DNA of 58,673 nt from Pseudomonadota bacterium (GCA_002718155.1 PBDS01000048.1:27562-86234); one strand, 5' to 3'; shown: positions 48,271-58,673, counted from the first letter of the stretch. Notes: a model not told the origin generated them from the sequence alone. A program made the numbers and translations.

Positions 48271-49038
48271 TCAACTGTTTTCGGGCAGAAACACACTCTG
48301 GGGATAGTTGAGCCGGAGTACCCGCAGCGCATCATTCTGCAGCCCAGCCAGGCCCATCTTGCCGTAAGCATCCACCATCACAGCCAGGGCCTGCTCTGTT
48401 GCCGCTGCGGTCTGATAGGTCTCCAGGACATGCTTTGCTCGGTTGACTGCGGCTACATAAGCACCGCGGGAATAGTAATAGCGAGCAACACCCACATCGT
48501 GCATCGCCAGTACGTTGACGATATGGACCAGTCGTTTGCGTGCATCTGGCGTATAGGGGCTGTCGGGAAATCGCTTGACCAGCTCGCGGTAGGCATTGAG
48601 CGCTTCCCGCACCGGTTCGGTGTCCCGCGTGCTGGGGTCGCTTCCCGTCATTGTAGAGAGGAATCCCCCCGATGGCTGGAAACCGGCGAGTCCTTTTAGG
48701 TAGTAGGCGTAGTCTACATTGGGATGAACCGGGTGCATCTGGATGAATCGATCTGCCGAGGTGATAGCCAGAGCGGGCTGGTCGCTTTTGAAGTAAGCGT
48801 AGGCAATTTCAAGCTGTGCCTGTTCAGCAAACGCGCCGTAGGGAAAGCGACCCTCAAGTTTGCGGTAGTAGTCAATGGCCTGCTCCCAGTTGCCGGCATC
48901 CCGGTGCTCCTGAGCAGTCTGAAGAAAAATCTCTGCTGTCCAGTCCGCGGTCTCGTCTTTTTCGTCGAGAATAGAACAGCCGCTGGCCAGACAGACCAGA
49001 ATGGCGAACACAGTGTGAAACTGAAGGCATTTGGCCAT
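48271..49038 (-). CDS. bamD: Outer membrane assembly lipoprotein BamD
   Basis: Lipobox LASGCS, TPR repeats, GRFPYGAFAEQAQLEIAYAYFKSDQPALAITSADRFIQMHP. Confidence 0.94.
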   Translation of the reverse strand: MAKCLQFHTVFAILVCLASGCSILDEKDETADWTAEIFLQTAQEHRDAGNWEQAIDYYRKLEGRFPYGAFAEQAQLEIAYAYFKSDQPALAITSADRFIQMHPVHPNVDYAYYLKGLAGFQPSGGFLSTMTGSDPSTRDTEPVREALNAYRELVKRFPDSPYTPDARKRLVHIVNVLAMHDVGVARYYYSRGAYVAAVNRAKHVLETYQTAAATEQALAVMVDAYGKMGLAGLQNDALRVLRLNYPQSVFLPENS

Positions 49039-49139
49039 GTTGCTACGCGATCAGGTAGTGATCCAGAAAGATTATACTGCCCGGATGGCCCAGGCAGGTG
49101 GCTGAGTGTCTCGATCTTATGACTGGTGGCACAACCGTG

Positions 49140-50081
49140 ATGGAAGGTGTGATTCCCACTGAGGCGTCCGGGCAGCGACTGGACAAGGTCCTCGCCAGCC
49201 TGTTTCCACCCTACTCACGGTCTCAGCTTCAGCAATGGACGAAGCAGGGGCGGATCACCATTTGCGGCCGGGTACCCCAGGGGCGTGAACCGGTTCTCGG
49301 CGGTGAACAGGTTCGTCTGGAAGTGCCGCCGGTCGAGCCGCGGGAGTGGCGTGCACAGGCATTGCCGCTTGATGTCATCCACCAGGACAGTGATATCCTG
49401 ATCATTGACAAGCCTGCAGGGACAGTGGTCCACCCAGGTGCGGGCAACCCTGACGGTACATTGGCGAATGCCATCATCCATCATTATCCCGACCTGGCTG
49501 TGCTGCCCAGAGCAGGTCTGGTCCATAGAATCGACAAGGACACCAGCGGTTTACTGGTCGTGGCACGGACCGAGCACGCTCGTGTGCAACTGATCCGCGC
49601 ATTGGAGCGTCACGCGGTTTCCCGGATCTACCTTGCTCTGGTGACTGGAACTCCAGTTGCGGGTGGCACAGTCAACGCCCCTATAGGCCGCCATCCGCGG
49701 GATCGTCTGCGGATGGCGGTCAACGACCGCGGCAAGCCAGCGGTGACACACTATCGCGTCAAGACACGCTTCAGGTCCCACACGTTGTTACAGGTTGAAC
49801 TGGAGACAGGGCGTACGCACCAGATTCGCGTACACATGGTACATGCAGGTTACCCACTGGTTGGAGACCTTCTTTATGCTGGGCGTCTGAAAATCCCGGC
49901 CGCTGCCAGTGAAGTCTTTGCCGAATCACTGCGCCAATTCAAGCGCCAGGCTCTACATGCCTGCTCGCTGGCGTTACTGCATCCACGGACGGGTCTGCCC
50001 ATGCAATGGAGCAGCCCGGTGCCTGGTGACATGAAGGCCCTGTTGAGGGTCCTCGAGATTGATCGAAAGGCAGATCGGTGA
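49140..50081 (+). CDS. rluD: 23S rRNA pseudouridine synthase RluD (start chosen at internal ATG)
   Basis: S4 domain, VHRIDKDTSGLLVVART catalytic motif, ELETGRTHQIRVHM. Confidence 0.95.
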   Translation: MEGVIPTEASGQRLDKVLASLFPPYSRSQLQQWTKQGRITICGRVPQGREPVLGGEQVRLEVPPVEPREWRAQALPLDVIHQDSDILIIDKPAGTVVHPGAGNPDGTLANAIIHHYPDLAVLPRAGLVHRIDKDTSGLLVVARTEHARVQLIRALERHAVSRIYLALVTGTPVAGGTVNAPIGRHPRDRLRMAVNDRGKPAVTHYRVKTRFRSHTLLQVELETGRTHQIRVHMVHAGYPLVGDLLYAGRLKIPAAASEVFAESLRQFKRQALHACSLALLHPRTGLPMQWSSPVPGDMKALLRVLEIDRKADR

Positions 50082-50818
50082 ATCAGTCGACACTTGATTT
50101 TCTGGTCCCCGGTTGGCGGGCGCCTCGTCACGTCCGGGCATTGACAACGACCCGGCGCGGTGGTGTCAGCTCTGCACCCTACGAGAGCTTGAATCTAGCC
50201 AACCACGTAGGTGATGAACGATGCTCCGTGGAGACCAATCGGTGGCTCCTGCAACACAGTGTGGAGTGTCCCTCTATGCCAGGCTGGCTCCAACAGCACC
50301 ATGGTGCTGATGTGATCGATAGAGATCTGAATACAGAGTCTGATCTTGGTGACGGCAGTCTGACACGCCGAACCGGGACGATTTGTGCAGTACTGACTGC
50401 CGACTGTGTGCCGTTGTTTCTCACCGATTACAGTGGACGATTTGCTGCAGTACTGCACATTGGCTGGCGTGGCCTCACGGCAGGCATCATAGAGTCTGGG
50501 CTGGCCGCGGTGGCGACGCCCTGCACACAGATTCTGGCTTGGATCGGGCCGGCGATCAGCGGCTCGGCCTACGAGGTGGGTCGCGAGGTCCGAGACAAGC
50601 TGCTTGAGGCATTCCCGGGGCATCGATCGAGGTTCAGCCCATCTGGTGATCGTTGGCTGGCTGATCTGCCAGGCATGGTCGAGCAGCGCTTGCGTAACGC
50701 CGGTGTGATTGAGGTCGGCTCCAGCGGACGCTGTACATTCAGCGAGCCAGAGCAGTGGTTTTCGCATCGACGTGATGCGCCCTGCGGACGGATGGCGTCG
50801 ATCATCTGGCTCGAGTGA
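50078..50818 (+). CDS. pgeF: Multicopper polyphenol oxidase / purine nucleoside phosphorylase-like YfiH (PgeF)
   Basis: QQHHGADVI, ADCVPLFLTD, AVLHIGWRGLTAGI, IGPAISGSAYEVG motifs. Confidence 0.93.
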   Translation: MNQSTLDFLVPGWRAPRHVRALTTTRRGGVSSAPYESLNLANHVGDERCSVETNRWLLQHSVECPSMPGWLQQHHGADVIDRDLNTESDLGDGSLTRRTGTICAVLTADCVPLFLTDYSGRFAAVLHIGWRGLTAGIIESGLAAVATPCTQILAWIGPAISGSAYEVGREVRDKLLEAFPGHRSRFSPSGDRWLADLPGMVEQRLRNAGVIEVGSSGRCTFSEPEQWFSHRRDAPCGRMASIIWLE

Positions 50819-50874
50819 TTCATATTGCCTGTCTTGGTACTCACCACGACCTTTAACAAGCCTGCAATCATTCG

Positions 50875-51390
50875 ATGCTAGGACTATACAACCGGATAGG
50901 TCGTGGAGTGGCCCTGCTAGGGGTCGCAGCAGCACTGGCGATTGCGCCACTGAGCCTCACAGCAACGGACTTCAGCCTGCCTGATCTGGAAGGGCGTATC
51001 CATCGCTTGTCTGACTACCGAGGTAAGTGGGTCGTGATTAACTTCTGGGCGACCTGGTGTGGACCCTGCCTCAAGGAGATACCAGAGTTGGCGAATTTCC
51101 AGGCCGATCACCGAATAGACACGGTAGTACTCGGCATCAATTTTGAACAAACACCAATCGAGGACGTCAGGCAGTATGTGACAGCCAGTCAGATCAATTA
51201 TCCGGTATTGCGCATCGGCTCCCAGCCCCTGGTTCCGTTCGAGCCCTTGAAAGGTCTGCCATCGACGTTTCTTGTCTCGCCTACCGGTACCTATCTGGGT
51301 AGCCATGTGGGACCTGTCACTAGCGGTCAACTTGACCGGTTACTAGAAGATGCCCGAACCGATGCTGGTACGGGCGCCCACCAGGACTGA
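50875..51390 (+). CDS. TlpA-family thioredoxin-fold protein
   Basis: DYRGKWVVINFWATWCGPCLKEIPEL (WCGPC), LPSTFLVSPTG; N-terminal signal/TM. Confidence 0.9.
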   Translation: MLGLYNRIGRGVALLGVAAALAIAPLSLTATDFSLPDLEGRIHRLSDYRGKWVVINFWATWCGPCLKEIPELANFQADHRIDTVVLGINFEQTPIEDVRQYVTASQINYPVLRIGSQPLVPFEPLKGLPSTFLVSPTGTYLGSHVGPVTSGQLDRLLEDARTDAGTGAHQD

Positions 51391-51526
51391 GGGCCAGCCA
51401 AAGACTCCAGGTGGTGCCTAGTTGCTACGGTCGGTGCAGCTTGCCCCGAGGTCTATGCATCCTCTTATCAGAGCCACCGGTTCTGCCTGAACTTACTCCG
51501 GTGGGCTATTCTCACCGGTATTAGTT

Positions 51527-51555
51527 CTTGAGAAAACACCCTTCCAACCCCATAT
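51527..51555 (+). promoter_or_regulatory. Sigma32-type heat-shock promoter of clpB
   Basis: CTTGAGA (51527-51533), 14-nt spacer, CCCCATAT (51548-51555); compare CTTGAAA-N(11-16)-CCCCATNT. Confidence 0.82.
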
Positions 51556-51627
51556 AAATAATATTGCGGGACAACCGTGCAGTCGTACCGACAACCCTAG
51601 GGTACCGCGAACGAAAAGGGGTCTGCC

Positions 51628-54225
51628 ATGCGAATGGATAAACTGACGACAAGGTTTCAACTGGCGCTCGCCGATGCGCAGAGCTTGGCGGTCGGCCGTG
51701 ACCATCAGTTCATCGAGCCGCTGCACTTGATGTTGGCGCTGCTTGATCAGGATGGTGGTAATACTCGGCATTTGCTTCTTCAGGCCGGTCTGACGGTACC
51801 CAAGTTGCGTTCCCAGCTCGGTGAGTCGTTGGACAGGCAGGCCCGAGTGGAAGGGAACGAGGGGAGCGTGCAGGTCTCCAATGACCTATCCAGACTGCTC
51901 AATGTCAGCGACAAACTCGCACAGAAGCGGGATGATCAGTACATCTCCAGCGAATTATTTGTGCTTGCGGCAGTGGACGACACTGGTGAACTGGGTCAGA
52001 TCCTAAAAAATAACGGCGCAGATTCCAGCGCTGTTCGCCAGGCCATTGACATCATGCGTGGCGGTCAACGTGTGGATGACCCCAACACTGAAGAACACAG
52101 ACAGGCACTGGAGAAATACGCCATTGACCTGACTGCGCGGGCCGAGCAGGGCAAACTGGATCCGGTGATCGGTCGTGATGATGAGATCAGGCGGACCGTA
52201 CAGGTACTTCAGCGGCGAACAAAAAATAACCCCGTGTTGATTGGAGATCCGGGTGTCGGGAAAACAGCGATCGTCGAAGGTCTGGCGCAGCGCATCATCA
52301 ACGGCGAGGTTCCGGAAGGTCTGCGCGGTAGACGCCTGTTGTCATTGGACATGGGTTCATTGATCGCCGGGGCCAAGTTCCGGGGTGAGTTCGAAGAACG
52401 GCTCAAGGCGGTCCTAAACGACCTCAGCAAGCAGGAAGGGCAGATTATTCTGTTTATCGACGAACTGCACACCATGGTTGGCGCCGGCAAGGCAGAGGGG
52501 GCCATGGATGCTGGAAATATGCTCAAACCGGCGCTGGCCCGGGGCGAGTTGCATTGCATCGGTGCAACGACCCTGGATGAATACCGCAGTCATCTGGAAA
52601 AAGACGCCGCATTGGAACGTCGATTCCAACGGATCGTGGTTGGAGAGCCCGGAGTGGAAGACACGATTGCGATACTGCGTGGTCTGAAGGAAAAGTACGA
52701 AGTGCATCACGGTGTCGATATCACAGACCCGGCTATCGTGGCCGCAGCCACACTGTCGCACCGTTATATCTCTGACCGGAAACTGCCGGACAAGGCGATC
52801 GACCTGGTCGATGAAGCTGCCAGCTGTATTCGAATGGAGATTGACTCAAAGCCCGAGTCGATGGACCGGCTCGATCGACGCCTGATTCAATTGAAAATCG
52901 AACGGGAGGCACTGAGAAAAGACACTGACGAAGCGACGCGTAAGCGCCTCGGTAGCCTGGAACAGGAGATCGAGGGGTTGGAGCGGGAATACGCCGATCT
53001 CGAAGAAATCTGGAACTCGGAGAAGGCTGCCGTATATGGAGCTCAGCATGTCAAGGAGGCGCTCGACCGGGCTCGACAGGAGCTTGAAACAGCGAGGCGG
53101 GCGAGTGATCTGGCCCGGATGTCGGAGCTGCAGTACGGCCGCATTCCAGAACTGGAAAAACAGTTACAGGTTGCAGATAGTGCCGAGGAAGACACCCGAC
53201 TGCTGCGCAACAAGGTCACTGATGAGGAAATTGCTGAAGTAGTTGCCCATTGGACGGGTATCCCAGTGTCGAAAATGCTCGAGGGTGAGCGTGACAAGCT
53301 GCTCAGAATGGAAGAGGAGATCCATCAGCGGGTGATCGGACAGGAAGAGGCCATCGCTGCCGTCGCAAATGCAATACGGCGATCTCGGGCCGGGTTGTCG
53401 GATCCGAATCGACCCTACGGCTCTTTCTTGTTCCTTGGACCGACCGGCGTCGGTAAGACCGAGCTCTCCAAAGCTCTGGCCGGATTTCTTTTCGACACCA
53501 GCCAGGCCTTGGTTCGGATCGATATGTCGGAATTCATGGAGAAGCACTCTGTGGCCAGGCTGATCGGCGCCCCCCCGGGTTACGTCGGTTACGAAGAAGG
53601 GGGCTACCTGACTGAGGCAGTCAGGCGCAGGCCCTACTCAGTGATTCTTATGGATGAAGTTGAAAAGGCCCATGCCGATGTCTTTAACCTACTGCTGCAG
53701 GTGCTGGATGATGGCCGACTTACCGACGGCCATGGACGGACGGTGGATTTCCGTAATACGGTTATTGTCATGACGTCGAACCTGGGGTCTGACCTGATTC
53801 AGGAACTGGCCGGTGAGGCGAACTACCAGAAGATGAAGGATTCAGTTATGGATGTGGTAGCGATGCACTTCAGGCCGGAGTTCATCAATCGAGTCGATGA
53901 CATGGTGGTGTTCCATCCACTCAACCGTGGCCAGTTGAAGGACATTGCCAGAATCCAGATCCATCAGCTCTGCGCCCGCCTGGCCGACCAGGAGCTCGGG
54001 CTCGAGGTCAGCGATACGGCACTCGACCGTCTTGCCGAGCTGGGGTTTGATCCGGTCTATGGTGCACGGCCGCTCAAGCGGGCTGTCCAGAGGGAATTGG
54101 AGAATCCCCTGGCGCAGGGCATTCTGTCGGGGCAGTTCAAGGCGGGAGACAACATCGCCATCGACCTGGAAAGGGAGAGCTTCAGCTTCAGAATCCAGGT
54201 TGCAACCGAGTCGCAGGTGGCCTGA
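51628..54225 (+). CDS. clpB: ATP-dependent disaggregase ClpB
   Basis: 865 aa; two AAA+ domains ([30 protein letters not shown]) and coiled-coil M domain. Confidence 0.97.
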   Translation: MRMDKLTTRFQLALADAQSLAVGRDHQFIEPLHLMLALLDQDGGNTRHLLLQAGLTVPKLRSQLGESLDRQARVEGNEGSVQVSNDLSRLLNVSDKLAQKRDDQYISSELFVLAAVDDTGELGQILKNNGADSSAVRQAIDIMRGGQRVDDPNTEEHRQALEKYAIDLTARAEQGKLDPVIGRDDEIRRTVQVLQRRTKNNPVLIGDPGVGKTAIVEGLAQRIINGEVPEGLRGRRLLSLDMGSLIAGAKFRGEFEERLKAVLNDLSKQEGQIILFIDELHTMVGAGKAEGAMDAGNMLKPALARGELHCIGATTLDEYRSHLEKDAALERRFQRIVVGEPGVEDTIAILRGLKEKYEVHHGVDITDPAIVAAATLSHRYISDRKLPDKAIDLVDEAASCIRMEIDSKPESMDRLDRRLIQLKIEREALRKDTDEATRKRLGSLEQEIEGLEREYADLEEIWNSEKAAVYGAQHVKEALDRARQELETARRASDLARMSELQYGRIPELEKQLQVADSAEEDTRLLRNKVTDEEIAEVVAHWTGIPVSKMLEGERDKLLRMEEEIHQRVIGQEEAIAAVANAIRRSRAGLSDPNRPYGSFLFLGPTGVGKTELSKALAGFLFDTSQALVRIDMSEFMEKHSVARLIGAPPGYVGYEEGGYLTEAVRRRPYSVILMDEVEKAHADVFNLLLQVLDDGRLTDGHGRTVDFRNTVIVMTSNLGSDLIQELAGEANYQKMKDSVMDVVAMHFRPEFINRVDDMVVFHPLNRGQLKDIARIQIHQLCARLADQELGLEVSDTALDRLAELGFDPVYGARPLKRAVQRELENPLAQGILSGQFKAGDNIAIDLERESFSFRIQVATESQVA

Positions 54226-54349
54226 TCGTCTAATCAAACAGGGGCGATGTCTGATGCGGTAGGGCCACAGCCAGCCGCATTGGGTCTTGGATGAGACGCT
54301 TGGCGACAGTAGAATCCGTTCTGGTTCACGCGGGATGTGCTCCTAGACA

Positions 54350-55468
54350 ATGAAGGCGATGATACTGGCGGCCGGGAAGGGTACCCGGGTGCGTCCACTG
54401 ACCCACAAGATGCCCAAGCCTATGATCCCGGTCCTGGGTAAACCAGTCATGGAATACCTGGTCGAACAGCTGGGTCGTCACGGGTTCGACCAGATCATGG
54501 TGAACGTCAGTCACCTTGCCCATTCGCTAGAAAGTTATTTTGGCGATGGTCGCCGCTGGGGAGTCGAGATTGGCTACTCCTTTGAAGGCCATCTGCACAA
54601 TGGAGAAACTGTTGCCCAGCCGATCGGCTCAGCCGGCGGCATTCGAAGAATCCAGGACTTCGGGGGTTTTTTCGACAACACGTTCCTGGTGGTCTGTGGC
54701 GATGCTTTGATCGACCTGGACCTGACCGATGTGCTGCGTAAGCACTGGAAATCTGGTGCAATCGCCAGCATGGTGGTCAAGAAGGTGCCGATGCAGAAGG
54801 TCTCCCGATATGGCGTTGTGGTCTGTGACAAATCGGGTCGAGTTGAATCTTTCCAGGAAAAACCGACTGTTGATGAGGCTCGATCCAATCTCGTTAATAC
54901 CGGGATCTATATCTTTGAGCCGGAGGTCATAAACTTTATACCGCCTGATGAGCAATACGACATTGGTGGAGATCTGTTTCCTTTACTCGTTTCGGAGGGA
55001 CTGCACGCCATCGAGGCGCCTTTCAACTGGATCGATATCGGTGAGTTGAGCGACTACTGGGAAGCCAACCAGCAGCTGATGCGTGGTCAACTCAAAGGTG
55101 CCCGCATGCCCGGAGAAGAACAGCTCCCGAAGATCTGGACCGGCCTTAACGTCAGCGTCGACTGGGATGGGATTCGGGCTGAGGGGCCGATCTACATCGG
55201 CTCCGGCACCAGCATCGAGCCCGGTTGCGAGATTATCGGACCTACCTGGATCGGTCAGGGCTGCCACCTTGAAAGCGGTGCCCGCATCTCGCGCAGCATA
55301 TTGTTCGAATACAGCCGAATCGGTTCCCGAGGCCGCGTCACCGAGTCGCTGGTCTTTGGTCGCAACTGTGTGGACCAGGACGGTAACCCTACGCCGGACC
55401 CAGACGGTAATCTGGACTGGGTTGGCGATGCGAGGGATGCCAGCGCTGACCCCGGCAAAGGAGTCTGA
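54350..55468 (+). CDS. Sugar nucleotidyltransferase with C-terminal left-handed beta-helix
   Basis: MKAMILAAGKGTRVRPLTHKMPKPMIPVLGKPVMEYL, GSAGGIRR, VVCGDALID; hexapeptide-repeat C-terminus. Confidence 0.88.
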   Translation: MKAMILAAGKGTRVRPLTHKMPKPMIPVLGKPVMEYLVEQLGRHGFDQIMVNVSHLAHSLESYFGDGRRWGVEIGYSFEGHLHNGETVAQPIGSAGGIRRIQDFGGFFDNTFLVVCGDALIDLDLTDVLRKHWKSGAIASMVVKKVPMQKVSRYGVVVCDKSGRVESFQEKPTVDEARSNLVNTGIYIFEPEVINFIPPDEQYDIGGDLFPLLVSEGLHAIEAPFNWIDIGELSDYWEANQQLMRGQLKGARMPGEEQLPKIWTGLNVSVDWDGIRAEGPIYIGSGTSIEPGCEIIGPTWIGQGCHLESGARISRSILFEYSRIGSRGRVTESLVFGRNCVDQDGNPTPDPDGNLDWVGDARDASADPGKGV

Positions 55469-55510
55469 GCTCGTAGGCCCCTGGCTTTCGGGTGCCCATC
55501 CAGAGGGGTT

Positions 55511-56524
55511 ATGTGGTCAGAGTTGCCGTATCTGGGTACTAGGCCCGATTGTTTTGCCAGGTTGAAGTCACGACCTGAGGATTTCGAGGTCGAGGAACTC
55601 CTCGGTTTTCAGCCGGATGGGGACGGTGAGCACTGCCTGTTAAGAATTCGCAAGCGAAATCGCAACACGATGGACGTCGCGCGCGAGGTCGCTCACCACC
55701 TCGGGGTGCGCTTGTTGGACGTCGGATATGCCGGGCTGAAAGATCGGCGAGCCGTGACCACTCAGTGGTTCAGTGTACCGGCAAAAGCGTTTGAGAATTC
55801 TCTACCCTTGCCGTCGTTTGACGGCTGGGAAGTGTTGGATCATGAACGGCACCGACGAAAGTTGCGTCGTGGCAGCCACCGCCGCAACCGGTTTACCATC
55901 CAGCTGGGCGAGTTCAGGGGCTCTCCCGCTAAACTTGCCTGCAAAGTTTCTGAACTGCGCCGCACGGGCTTCCCGAACTATTTCGGTGAGCAGCGTTTCG
56001 GAGTGAATCAATCAAACGTCGAGCGGGCTCGCCTGGAGCTTGGCAGAGCCCGAGGCTCATTTCGTAGCGTCGCGGATAAGATGATGCTCTCGGCGGCTCG
56101 TAGCTGGTTGTTCAACGCGGTGCTCAGTCACCGCCTTCGCCATCACACCTGGGTCGAGGTGCTGGTTGGCGAGGTTCTGGTGCTCAGCGGCAGTCGATCG
56201 CATTTTGTTGCTGAGGACGGTGACTTGTCACTTGCAGCCCGAGTCGAGGCTTTTGATCTGCACACCAGTGGGCCCCTGTGGGGTCAAGGTGCAGCATTTT
56301 TGGGTAGGACGTGGTCTCGGGAGCGGGACTGGCTTGGTAATGAACGTGAGTTGCTGGATGCTCTGGAGATCTCGACGGTAGTGCCTGCCCGCAGGGCACT
56401 GCGAGCGACAGCGGATGATTTATCACTCGACTGGCCCGCGGCGCACTCGCCACGTCTGTCGTTTACACTGGGCCGTGGTAGCTACGCCACTGCCTTGATC
56501 AGGGAACTGGTAGTGAACCAGTGA
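55511..56524 (+). CDS. truD: tRNA pseudouridine(13) synthase TruD
   Basis: RPEDFEVEELLGFQPDGDGEHCLLRIRKRNRNT, GYAGLKDRRAVTTQWFSV, NYFGEQRFG. Confidence 0.95.
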   Translation: MWSELPYLGTRPDCFARLKSRPEDFEVEELLGFQPDGDGEHCLLRIRKRNRNTMDVAREVAHHLGVRLLDVGYAGLKDRRAVTTQWFSVPAKAFENSLPLPSFDGWEVLDHERHRRKLRRGSHRRNRFTIQLGEFRGSPAKLACKVSELRRTGFPNYFGEQRFGVNQSNVERARLELGRARGSFRSVADKMMLSAARSWLFNAVLSHRLRHHTWVEVLVGEVLVLSGSRSHFVAEDGDLSLAARVEAFDLHTSGPLWGQGAAFLGRTWSRERDWLGNERELLDALEISTVVPARRALRATADDLSLDWPAAHSPRLSFTLGRGSYATALIRELVVNQ

Positions 56525-56533
56525 GGCCTGGAC

Positions 56534-58423
56534 TCAGCTTGCCAGTAGGCTCGCCCGGGTCAGCAGATCGTTGACTCTCTGGACGTAAGCGGCCGGCTGG
56601 GATAGTTTCGCGCCTTCACTCAGAGCTGCCTGGTCGAACAATACCATCGACCATTCTTCCAGCTTATCGTGTTCCGGAGTCAATTGCCTGATCAGTGGGT
56701 GGTCGGGATTGATCTCCATGATTGGTTTTGCTTCAGGGGCTTCCTGGCCCATCGATTGCAGTATTCTCTCCAGGTTGCCGCCAAGATCCTGTTCGTCGGC
56801 CACCAGGCAGGCTGGTGAGTCTGTCAGACGATGGCTGACCCGTACGGATTTGACCTTCTCACCCAGTAGTTTCTCGATCTTTTCCACGAGTCCAGCCAGG
56901 TCTTTTTCTCTTTCTTGGGATTCTTTTTTCTTCTCGTCGTCGGTGAAATCGTCCAGGTCCAGAGCACCCTTCGCCACCGACTTGAGAGTTTTGTCATCGT
57001 ATTCGTTCAGAGAAGTCACCAGCCACTCATCTACCGGATCGCTGAGCAGAAGCACCTCGATGTCGTTCTTGCGGAAGATCTCCAGATGTGGTGAGCTGCT
57101 GGCAGCACTGTGCGAATCCGCGGTGATGAAATATATGCCCTTCTGCTTCATCGGCATTCGCTTGACGTAATCAGTCAGAGAGACGTCCTGTGTGTCGTTG
57201 TCACCGTGGGTAGAAGAAAAACGCAACAGGTCTGCCAGCGTTTTTTGGTTGTCGTGATCTTCGACCAGGCCTTCTTTCAGGACTTTGCCGTATTCCTTCC
57301 AGAATCTGGCATATTCTTCAGGTTCCTTGTCAGCTAGGCGTTTGAGTTCGGCGAGGATCTTCTTGACCGACGCGTTACGAATCCGTTCGATGTCCTTGTT
57401 GTCCTGCAGGTACTCGCGTGACACGTTCAGAGGTAGATCGGCTGCATCAACGACACCACGAACGAACCGTAGATAGCTGGGCATCAGGTATTTGGCGTCG
57501 TCGAGAATGAAAATTCGACGGACATAGAGATTGATCCCGTGACGTTGTTCGCGATCCCACAGGTCGAACGGTGCCTTGGAAGGGATGAACAGCAAGGAGA
57601 TGTACTCGAGGTTGCCCTCGACCCGGTTGTGCAGAGTCGCCAGTGGGGTTTCGGTGTCGTAGCTGATCGTCGAATAGAACTGGTTGTATTCTTCTTCACT
57701 GATCTCCGATTTGGCTCGTGCCCACAACGCGGAACCCTTGTTGACCGTTTCCAATTCTTCTTTCTTCTTCTCGTCCTCGTCCGGCATGCGAATCGGCAGT
57801 GAGATGTGATCGGAGTATTTACCTATGATTGAGCGAAGGCGAAAGGCATCGGCAAATTCCTCGTCGTCCTTGCGCAGATGCAGAGTAATCTCAGTCCCGC
57901 GGTCGGCCCGTTCGATATTTTCAATTGTGTATTCGCCGCTACCATCTGAGGTCCAGCGTACGCCCTGGTCCGGCGCCTCACCGGCACGCCGACTGACGAG
58001 TTCAACTTTGTCGGCCACCAGGAACACTGAATAGAAACCGACGCCAAACTGCCCGATCAGTCGGGCATCTGCAGATTGATCACCACTTAATGAATCCAGG
58101 AACTGCCGGGTGCCGGAACGGGCGATCGTTCCGATATTCTCAACCACCTCTTCGCGGGTCATACCGATTCCGTTGTCCCGCACGGTGATGGTTTTGGCTT
58201 TTTTGTCCACACTGACGAGCAACGACAGTTCATCTCCGCTCTCCATCAAGCTCTCTTCGGTCAGGGCTGAAAACCGCAAGCGGTCGCAGGCGTCGGAACC
58301 GTTGGAGATCAGCTCACGCAGAAAGATCTCCTTGTTTGAGTACAGCGAGTGGATCATCAGGTGAAGCAGTTGCGTCACCTCTGTCTGAAAACTGTGCCTT
58401 TCGACTGCTTGATCAGTTGCCAT
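56534..58423 (-). CDS. htpG: Molecular chaperone HtpG (Hsp90)
   Basis: FQTEVTQLLHLMIHSLYSNKEIFLRELISNGSDACDRLR, DNGIGMTREEV, GQFGVGFYSVFLVADKVEL. Confidence 0.97.
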   Translation of the reverse strand: MATDQAVERHSFQTEVTQLLHLMIHSLYSNKEIFLRELISNGSDACDRLRFSALTEESLMESGDELSLLVSVDKKAKTITVRDNGIGMTREEVVENIGTIARSGTRQFLDSLSGDQSADARLIGQFGVGFYSVFLVADKVELVSRRAGEAPDQGVRWTSDGSGEYTIENIERADRGTEITLHLRKDDEEFADAFRLRSIIGKYSDHISLPIRMPDEDEKKKEELETVNKGSALWARAKSEISEEEYNQFYSTISYDTETPLATLHNRVEGNLEYISLLFIPSKAPFDLWDREQRHGINLYVRRIFILDDAKYLMPSYLRFVRGVVDAADLPLNVSREYLQDNKDIERIRNASVKKILAELKRLADKEPEEYARFWKEYGKVLKEGLVEDHDNQKTLADLLRFSSTHGDNDTQDVSLTDYVKRMPMKQKGIYFITADSHSAASSSPHLEIFRKNDIEVLLLSDPVDEWLVTSLNEYDDKTLKSVAKGALDLDDFTDDEKKKESQEREKDLAGLVEKIEKLLGEKVKSVRVSHRLTDSPACLVADEQDLGGNLERILQSMGQEAPEAKPIMEINPDHPLIRQLTPEHDKLEEWSMVLFDQAALSEGAKLSQPAAYVQRVNDLLTRASLLAS

Positions 58424-58478
58424 TGATCTGGTTCCTTGTGACCCTGGATCGAGGGAATTCCTGTCTTTAATTCAATAA

Positions 58479-58506
58479 AGATAAGGTTGTTGGCCGGAAA
58501 ATCAAG
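58479..58506 (-). promoter_or_regulatory. Candidate sigma32 promoter of htpG
   Basis: Minus strand CTTGATT (58506-58500), 13-nt spacer, CCTTATCT (58486-58479). Confidence 0.5.
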
Positions 58507-58603
58507 GCCCAGCCCAACGGTTTGCACCACCCGTAACGTGTCTGGGCCTGTCCGGCTCGCTATAGATTTCCGGTAGAATCCGCTTTCGCGCCGTCGGATG
58601 ACT

Positions 58604-58673
<70 letters not shown>

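Overview
The window looks like a gammaproteobacterial chromosomal segment of about 50 mostly housekeeping genes with well-known neighbour pairings: rpoH, argG, an LpxL/GT9 pair, the def-fmt-rsmB-DUF4390-ntrY-ntrX-trkA-trkH block, LysM-dprA-topA, mrcA // pilMNOPQ-aroK-aroB, gltB-gltD, pyrF, hemE, lpxD, pit-DUF47, a decayed ars locus, aat-bpt, nadE, bamD // rluD-pgeF-tlpA-clpB, truD, htpG and a 3'-truncated tRNA-Pro(UGG). I found no phage, transposon, CRISPR array or obvious defence island. The signals worth a second look are mostly in non-coding DNA or are gene-decay events. (1) A perfect CIRCE operator (TTAGCACTC-N9-GAGTGCTAA) lies directly upstream of rpoH, and sigma32-like promoters precede clpB and htpG. 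(2) The lpxD Shine-Dalgarno sequence is buried in a perfect 8-bp hairpin ending one nt before the ATG. (3) gltB has a long leader with several hairpins, including a perfect 9-bp helix that encloses its start codon. (4) A decayed arsenic operon has a frameshifted arsR, an arsC with a frameshift and two stops at conserved Trp positions, and an intact AqpS-like channel, all next to a pit gene with a PHO-box-like site. (5) The NtrX-like AAA+ regulator lacks the GAFTGA motif. Gene assignments come from reading the translated proteins by eye. No database search or folding computation was run.
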